Made by a program: the position numbers and the translations under genes
The notes under the pieces: generated by a model
What the model was told of the DNA's origin: nothing
Seen by the model: the letters and a program-made list of their open reading frames with translations, nothing else
Databases searched by the model: none
Assembly (NCBI GenBank): GCA_017461685.1
Contig: JAFTXF010000101.1
Span: 1 to 12,014, forward strand
Direction of reading: 5' to 3'
Length of the DNA: 12,014 bases
Origin: Lachnospiraceae bacterium
GTDB taxonomy: Bacteria > Bacillota > Clostridia > Lachnospirales > Lachnospiraceae
Shown here: one piece after another, positions 8,206 to 12,014 of the stretch
How the letters are laid out: every line of letters starts with the position of its first letter
Position numbering within the stretch: position 1 is the stretch's first letter

Positions 8206-10302
8206 ATGATAGAGAGATTCAATACCCTACGAAAAAAATACGGTTTGCGCATGTTGGTAGTTCTTCTGTCCATGCTCTTTTTGTGTACCTTCATCAGCCG
8301 CAAAGAAGGCTATCATATGGACGAAATTCTGGCTTATCAGCTGGCAAATGCAGAATACAATCCGTGGATTTTGCCCACAGAGCCGGAAAGAAGATTGGCC
8401 GGATTTATGGCGGAGTATATTGATGGAGAGAGTTTTGGAGAGACCATTTCCAATGTGGGCCTTATCATAAAGGATACACTGACCAATAGAGGAAACAGTA
8501 TTCTGGCAAGTTATAAGGCACAGGTGTATGATGCGCCGGTGTGGATTTCAAAGGAAATGTTTCAGGATTACCTGCAGTGTGATACAGAGGATGATTATAA
8601 TTTTTTGAGCGTTTATTATAATGCAACAGATGACAACCATCCGCCGCTGCATTTCATGGCGCTGCACTTGATGAGCTCGCTGTTCAAAGGGGAAATCAGT
8701 GTGTGGCTGGGATGTTTGATCAATCTGGTGGCAGTAGCGGGTGTGCTGTGGCTGCTAGGCTTGATTGGAGATATTATCTTTAAAAGGAAAAGCAGTACGG
8801 TGGCGCTGATGCTTTTGTACGGATTTTCCATGGGCGCAGTGGGAACGGCAATCTGGGTGCGCATGTATGGGCTTTTGACGTTATGGATTGTATGGACGTT
8901 GTATTTACACCTGCGGAAATATGCCGGAAGGCGCGCAGGGGCTGCCGGACAGAGCGGCGTAATAAATGAGCAGGGCGATATTTTGGTAGGAACCGGTACT
9001 GCGGTCGGACGGGGTGATGTAAGCGTAGTGCAGAGCAATATTTTGACACACCAGGACAGTGTGACGGCGGAAAAGGGTGCTGCAGATATAGGTCGGGAAA
9101 GTTTTGTGCGGATAAATAACCGCACCGGCAAAGCCAAGTGGGTTGGCAGTGTTGGAATTTTGATTGTGACAGTTATGTCATTTTGGACGCAGTATTTTGG
9201 GCTGTTCTTCATGATACCGCTGGCAGCAGTGACTGTGATTTTGCTGGCAAGGGACAGGCGGATGCAGGAACTGTGGGCGTATATTCGCACCATGGTGACA
9301 GCGGCGGTGATAGGAGTCTGCGTATATCCTTTTGCTGTAAGCGATGTGCTTTTTTCAGAACGTGGTACCCAGGCGCTGGGACAGTGGCAGAACGGTTTGA
9401 GTGAATTTGCAGATAGACTTGCTGCGTTTGGCGGTATTTTGGGAGAAAATGTGGCTGGCAGCGGCTGGCTGCTTATCCTGGCTTTGTTGGTACCGGGCGT
9501 ATGGCTCGCGGTAGGACTAAGAAGTCTCCGCAAAGCAGTGGACGGTGGAGAGAATACGGTGCAGAGCAAAAAAGCGCAGGCATCCGTTCAGTCACAGAGT
9601 TGTGCTGATGGGAAGCAGGGCATTTTATGGTGGCAGCTTGCTATGTGCGGTGTACCGACACTTGCATATTTCCTGCTGGCAGCAAAGATGTCTCCGTATT
9701 TTGTGGATCGTTATATTATGGCTATTTTTCCGGTTACTGCACTTTTGATCGTGTGGCTGTGGGACAGGGCATTAGCGCGTCGGTATCAAGGAAAGGAGCA
9801 GTGCTCGGAAATACAACAGCAAAGCGCAGATGCACGTTTGGCAGAGGAAACTGCTGCAGCTAAGAAGCGTAAGCGTGCAATTGACTGGCAGGATTTGGCG
9901 GTTGTCGGTATGGCACTCCTTTTGGTGGTTTGTCAGAATATTCACATGAACGGACAGCATCCATATTTATACACCGGTTACAGTGTGCAGCTGGCGGTAG
10001 CCGATGAATACGCAGAGTATCCTTGTGTCTGCCTGTATCCGGGATTTAGTTTTTATGAAAATATCATGGAAATGGAGCGTTATGCCCAGACCATGCTGGT
10101 AAAGAGTGAAGAACTTGCATCCATGGATGAAGAACGCGTTGCAGTAACGGAGGAAGGTTATATTACGCTGATTAAATATCCGGGAGAAGAGGCAGGCAAA
10201 GCGCAGCTTGCGCAGGTGATGGAAATGTTCGGCGGCAGCAAAGCCACCCTCCTATACCAGGGCGGTGCCCACGGGGATGTGATATATTTGGTAATGCCGT
10301 AG
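8206..10302 (+). CDS. GT39/ArnT-like polytopic membrane glycosyltransferase with long hydrophilic loops
   Basis: The product has 698 residues and is the clearest GT-C candidate here. Seen: a first helix at about 13-30, then GYHMDEILAYQLAN (35-48), whose Asp-Glu pair sits where ArnT/PMT enzymes carry the catalytic acid. DDNHPPLHFMALHL (142-155) is the HPPL motif typical of bacterial GT39-like proteins. About ten helices follow, with TQYFGLFF at 328-335, SPYFVDRYIMAIFP at 496-509 (the RY..P region), and an extracytoplasmic C-terminal domain from about 590. Family knowledge: such enzymes use polyprenyl-phosphate sugars and act on the outer face. Three hydrophilic inserts stand out: about 238-310 (Gly, Val, Ser rich), 441-472, and 527-560 (Gln, Ala, Lys rich), all predicted cytoplasmic. 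The ribosome site (GAGAGAG) is weak, and 120 bases separate it from the previous gene. Donor and acceptor are unknown. Confidence 0.87.
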   Translation: MIERFNTLRKKYGLRMLVVLLSMLFLCTFISRKEGYHMDEILAYQLANAEYNPWILPTEPERRLAGFMAEYIDGESFGETISNVGLIIKDTLTNRGNSILASYKAQVYDAPVWISKEMFQDYLQCDTEDDYNFLSVYYNATDDNHPPLHFMALHLMSSLFKGEISVWLGCLINLVAVAGVLWLLGLIGDIIFKRKSSTVALMLLYGFSMGAVGTAIWVRMYGLLTLWIVWTLYLHLRKYAGRRAGAAGQSGVINEQGDILVGTGTAVGRGDVSVVQSNILTHQDSVTAEKGAADIGRESFVRINNRTGKAKWVGSVGILIVTVMSFWTQYFGLFFMIPLAAVTVILLARDRRMQELWAYIRTMVTAAVIGVCVYPFAVSDVLFSERGTQALGQWQNGLSEFADRLAAFGGILGENVAGSGWLLILALLVPGVWLAVGLRSLRKAVDGGENTVQSKKAQASVQSQSCADGKQGILWWQLAMCGVPTLAYFLLAAKMSPYFVDRYIMAIFPVTALLIVWLWDRALARRYQGKEQCSEIQQQSADARLAEETAAAKKRKRAIDWQDLAVVGMALLLVVCQNIHMNGQHPYLYTGYSVQLAVADEYAEYPCVCLYPGFSFYENIMEMERYAQTMLVKSEELASMDEERVAVTEEGYITLIKYPGEEAGKAQLAQVMEMFGGSKATLLYQGGAHGDVIYLVMP

Positions 10303-10313
10303 AAATGTTAGAG

Positions 10314-10354
10314 GTTTGCGAAACTTCGGACGCCGAACCCGAAGTTTCGCAAAC
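10314..10354. repeat. Nested inverted repeat / strong RNA hairpin between two genes
   Basis: The arms GTTTGCGAAACTTCGG (10314-10329) and CCGAAGTTTCGCAAAC (10339-10354) are perfectly complementary over 16 bp, with a nine-base loop. Each arm also holds a small fold of its own (GTTT-GCG-AAAC and GTTT-CGC-AAAC), and the centre can form TTCGG-ACG-CCGAA, so a cloverleaf or cruciform is possible. A further 5-bp stem, ACTAC-TCG-GTAGT, follows at 10353-10365, sharing two bases with the right arm. No T tract follows, so it is not a textbook terminator. It lies 11 bases after one stop and ends 34 bases before the next ATG. It could be an attenuator, an RNA processing or stability element, or a copy of a dispersed palindromic repeat. 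Confidence 0.8.
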
Positions 10355-10388
10355 TACTCGGTAGTAACACAGGAGAAAGGAAGTGCCT

Positions 10389-11480
10389 ATGGGCTATGTG
10401 ATTTTATTCGGATGGCTGATATTATTGCCATTCTGCGCGGGCGGTCTGTTCCGCACCGTGAAAAATAAAAATATGTCCTTATCTGCACAGTGGCTCTGGG
10501 GACAGTTTTATCTGTGGGCTATTTTTCAAGTGGTGGCGGTGCACTTTATTTTAAAGGAGGGCACTCTGACAGAGGTAATGCGTGTGTATGTGATTGTGTC
10601 TGTCTGCGCTGCCGTGAGTGGCCTGATCGCTACAGGGAAGACTGCCATGGACACAGGCTCTCTTGGCCGTTGGTCCCTCCGCGGACTGTGGACAAAGGGG
10701 GATAAGCCTGACACAAATGGCGGCACCATGTGGAAAAAAGAAGAAATCATACCGGCTGTTATTTTTGCCCTGTTATGGCTGGCGCAGATGCTGGCAATTA
10801 TATTTTTGGCAGTAAATGACGGCGATGATGCCTATTATATGGCAATAGCCAATGTGGCAGAAAGTGCAGACACTATGTACACTGCCAATGTATATGCTTT
10901 TGGCAATACAGAACTGACTTACCGGTATGCTTTGGCGCCCTTTCCGATCTGGATCGCATTTCTGTCCAAAATCAGCGGTGTCCATACCTTGGTAATCGGG
11001 CATGTGATTTTGGGCCTGATACTGGTGACTATGAGTTATGTCATTTATGCCCGGACGGGGCGGGAGCTTTTTGGAGAAAACCGCTGCAAACGTTGGATGC
11101 TATTGGTATTTGTGGCGATTTTGTATGTTTGGGGCAATACCTCCAGTCACACGGCAGAGAGCTTTTTGCTATTACGAACAAGGCAAGGAAAAGCACTGGT
11201 AGCCGGTCTGGTATTTCCTGCAATGATTTGCCTGATTATCAAAATGGGGCGGTGTCTGGAAGAACAGAAAAAGATTTCCACGGAAAATTATCTGCTGGCA
11301 ATGATGATTATCCTGACCGGCTGTCTTGGCAGTACCTTGGGAGGCAGCCTTGTTATACTGCTTTGGGGCAGTGCGTTGCTGTTGCTGGCTATTGGATACC
11401 GGAAATGGAATCTGCTGTGGGCGGGAGTACTCAGCGCGGTGCCGGGGATAATATTTGCAATATTATATTTAATAAGGTAA
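10389..11480 (+). CDS. Polytopic membrane protein with DGDDAYY motif (DUF6077-like)
   Basis: The product has 363 residues from ATG 10389. A GTG at 10383 in the same frame, seven bases after AGGAG, would add two residues and cannot be excluded; the ATG itself follows AGGA by seven bases. Seen: three N-terminal helices, a basic, hydrophilic loop at about 85-118, a helix, then VNDGDDAYYMA (about 142-152) and TYRYALAPFPIW in an outer loop, then NTSSHTAESFLLLRTRQGKALVAG at about 250-273 and more helices to the C-terminus. The DGDDAYY and RTRQGKA blocks match what I remember of DUF6077 membrane proteins common in Lachnospiraceae; I cannot confirm this without a profile search. Function is unknown; the acid-rich outer motif suggests a GT-C-like role (inference). 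It has no C-terminal soluble domain, and the next gene starts 13 bases downstream. Confidence 0.8.
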   Translation: MGYVILFGWLILLPFCAGGLFRTVKNKNMSLSAQWLWGQFYLWAIFQVVAVHFILKEGTLTEVMRVYVIVSVCAAVSGLIATGKTAMDTGSLGRWSLRGLWTKGDKPDTNGGTMWKKEEIIPAVIFALLWLAQMLAIIFLAVNDGDDAYYMAIANVAESADTMYTANVYAFGNTELTYRYALAPFPIWIAFLSKISGVHTLVIGHVILGLILVTMSYVIYARTGRELFGENRCKRWMLLVFVAILYVWGNTSSHTAESFLLLRTRQGKALVAGLVFPAMICLIIKMGRCLEEQKKISTENYLLAMMIILTGCLGSTLGGSLVILLWGSALLLLAIGYRKWNLLWAGVLSAVPGIIFAILYLIR

Positions 11481-11482
11481 TC

Positions 11483-11488
11483 AGGAGG
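11483..11488 (+). promoter_or_regulatory. Consensus ribosome binding site for the last gene
   Basis: AGGAGG lies five bases before ATG 11494. It is the best Shine-Dalgarno match near a start in the window and supports an intact separate gene at 11494, even though its product looks like the C-terminal part of a GT-C protein. Confidence 0.75.
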
Positions 11489-11493
11489 AGTAT

Positions 11494-12014
11494 ATGCAGG
11501 ACACAGCATTTGGGGTTTGGCAAAATATCAGCGGCAGCGGCATGCTGTTAGCATTATATGTGTGTGCAGTTATTTTTCTCTTTTTCCGGGAAAAGGAGAA
11601 ATTTAAACGCATTTTACTTATCTATTTACCGGCGCTGTGGATAGGTGTATTGTTGCTGCCGTTTACGTATGAGCTGGTTGCGGAAGTAATAGATGAAGAG
11701 TTGTATTATCGTTTTTTCTGGATGTTGCCGATGACACTGGTGATTGCCTATGCAGCTGTACAGGTGTATCATTTGTTTCAGGGAAGACATAAGCTTCTGG
11801 TGGGCCTGGCATTGGCAACGGTGTTGATTTTATCAGGAGATTTTGTTTACAATAACTGGCGCTATTCCAAGGCTGAGAATATGTATCACGTGCCACAGCA
11901 TATAGTGGATATCTGCGATTTGATGCATGCCGAGGGACGTGAGGTGATGGCGGTATTTCCAATGGAACTGATGCAGTATGTGAGACAGTATGACAGTACC
12001 ATATGCATGCCTTA
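11494..12014 (+). CDS. Membrane protein with C-terminal outer domain, GT-C C-half-like (3' end missing)
   Basis: The gene is open to the window end in frame 1; 173 residues are visible. Seen: helices at about 17-32 and 40-55, then IDEELYYRFFWMLPMTLVIAYA (about 67-88), resembling the RY..P helix of GT-C enzymes and of the neighbours at 6385 and 8206. A further helix follows at about 104-120 (LLVGLALATVLILSGDFVY), then the start of a soluble domain (SKAENMYHVPQHIVDICDLM, EGREVMAVFPMELMQYVRQYD). It lacks the N-terminal acid-bearing loop expected of a complete GT-C protein, while the gene just upstream carries such a loop and lacks this half. The two may act together (inference). No named family is recognised. 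I have seen similar proteins next to DUF6077-like genes in Lachnospiraceae, from memory only. Confidence 0.8.
   Translation, partial: MQDTAFGVWQNISGSGMLLALYVCAVIFLFFREKEKFKRILLIYLPALWIGVLLLPFTYELVAEVIDEELYYRFFWMLPMTLVIAYAAVQVYHLFQGRHKLLVGLALATVLILSGDFVYNNWRYSKAENMYHVPQHIVDICDLMHAEGREVMAVFPMELMQYVRQYDSTICMP

Noticed and set aside
8118..8423. A 101-codon + strand frame starting in the gap before 8206, preceded by GCAGGAAT
   Set aside because: About two thirds of it overlaps the start of the 8206 gene in another frame and the product matches nothing I know. The first part (8118-8205) could be a decayed remnant, but this cannot be supported.
8616..9569. A 317-codon open frame on the - strand within the 8206 gene
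   Set aside because: Its product is Ser/Thr/Pro-rich without recognisable motifs, and it lies wholly opposite a well-supported membrane-protein gene. It looks like a mirror of that gene's codon use.
10303..10388. Intrinsic terminator between 8206 and 10389
   Set aside because: The hairpin is strong, but the bases after it (CTACTCGGTAGTAACAC) contain no run of T, so termination cannot be claimed.
1..12014. tRNA, rRNA, CRISPR array, insertion sequence or phage genes
   Set aside because: No repeat-spacer pattern, transposase, integrase or RNA-gene-like sequence was noticed on either strand.

Overview
The window reads as one long stretch of a cell-envelope glycan operon, every gene on the + strand, most likely from a Lachnospiraceae-type gut Clostridium. 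This assignment is an inference from purine-rich Shine-Dalgarno sites, moderate GC judged by eye, and the style of the polytopic membrane proteins. Both ends cut through genes, and I see no promoter or classical U-tract terminator.

Region 1-1921 holds the 3' part of a DPM1/GtrB/ArnC-type family 2 glycosyltransferase, which in characterised relatives loads a sugar onto a polyprenyl phosphate. Its end overlaps a membrane O-acyltransferase of the acyltransferase-3 family. Region 1943-3723 is a large membrane protein interrupted by a single-base frameshift at a T4G3 run near 2276. Region 3801-4928 is the most recognisable gene, a WecE-type aminotransferase expected to make dTDP-4-amino-4,6-dideoxy-D-galactose (Fuc4N).

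Region 4941-12014 is a run of five more polytopic membrane proteins, the last cut by the window end. Several carry features of GT-C glycosyltransferases: an acidic motif in the first outer loop (DxTDxGY, RDTSIY, NSDMA, MDE, DGDDAYY), an HPPL motif in one, RY/RF-aromatic-P motifs near the C-terminal helices, and extracytoplasmic C-terminal domains. Three contain unusual hydrophilic loops.

A possible reading is that the GT2 enzyme makes a polyprenyl-phosphate sugar inside the cell, WecE supplies an amino sugar nucleotide, the GT-C-like proteins add sugars to a surface polymer or protein outside, and the acyltransferase decorates it. The combination resembles an ArnB/ArnC/ArnT-like scheme spread over many divergent GT-Cs. 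The acceptor and glycan are unknown. The main non-coding feature is a nested inverted repeat with perfect 16-bp arms at 10314-10354, between two of the membrane-protein genes.
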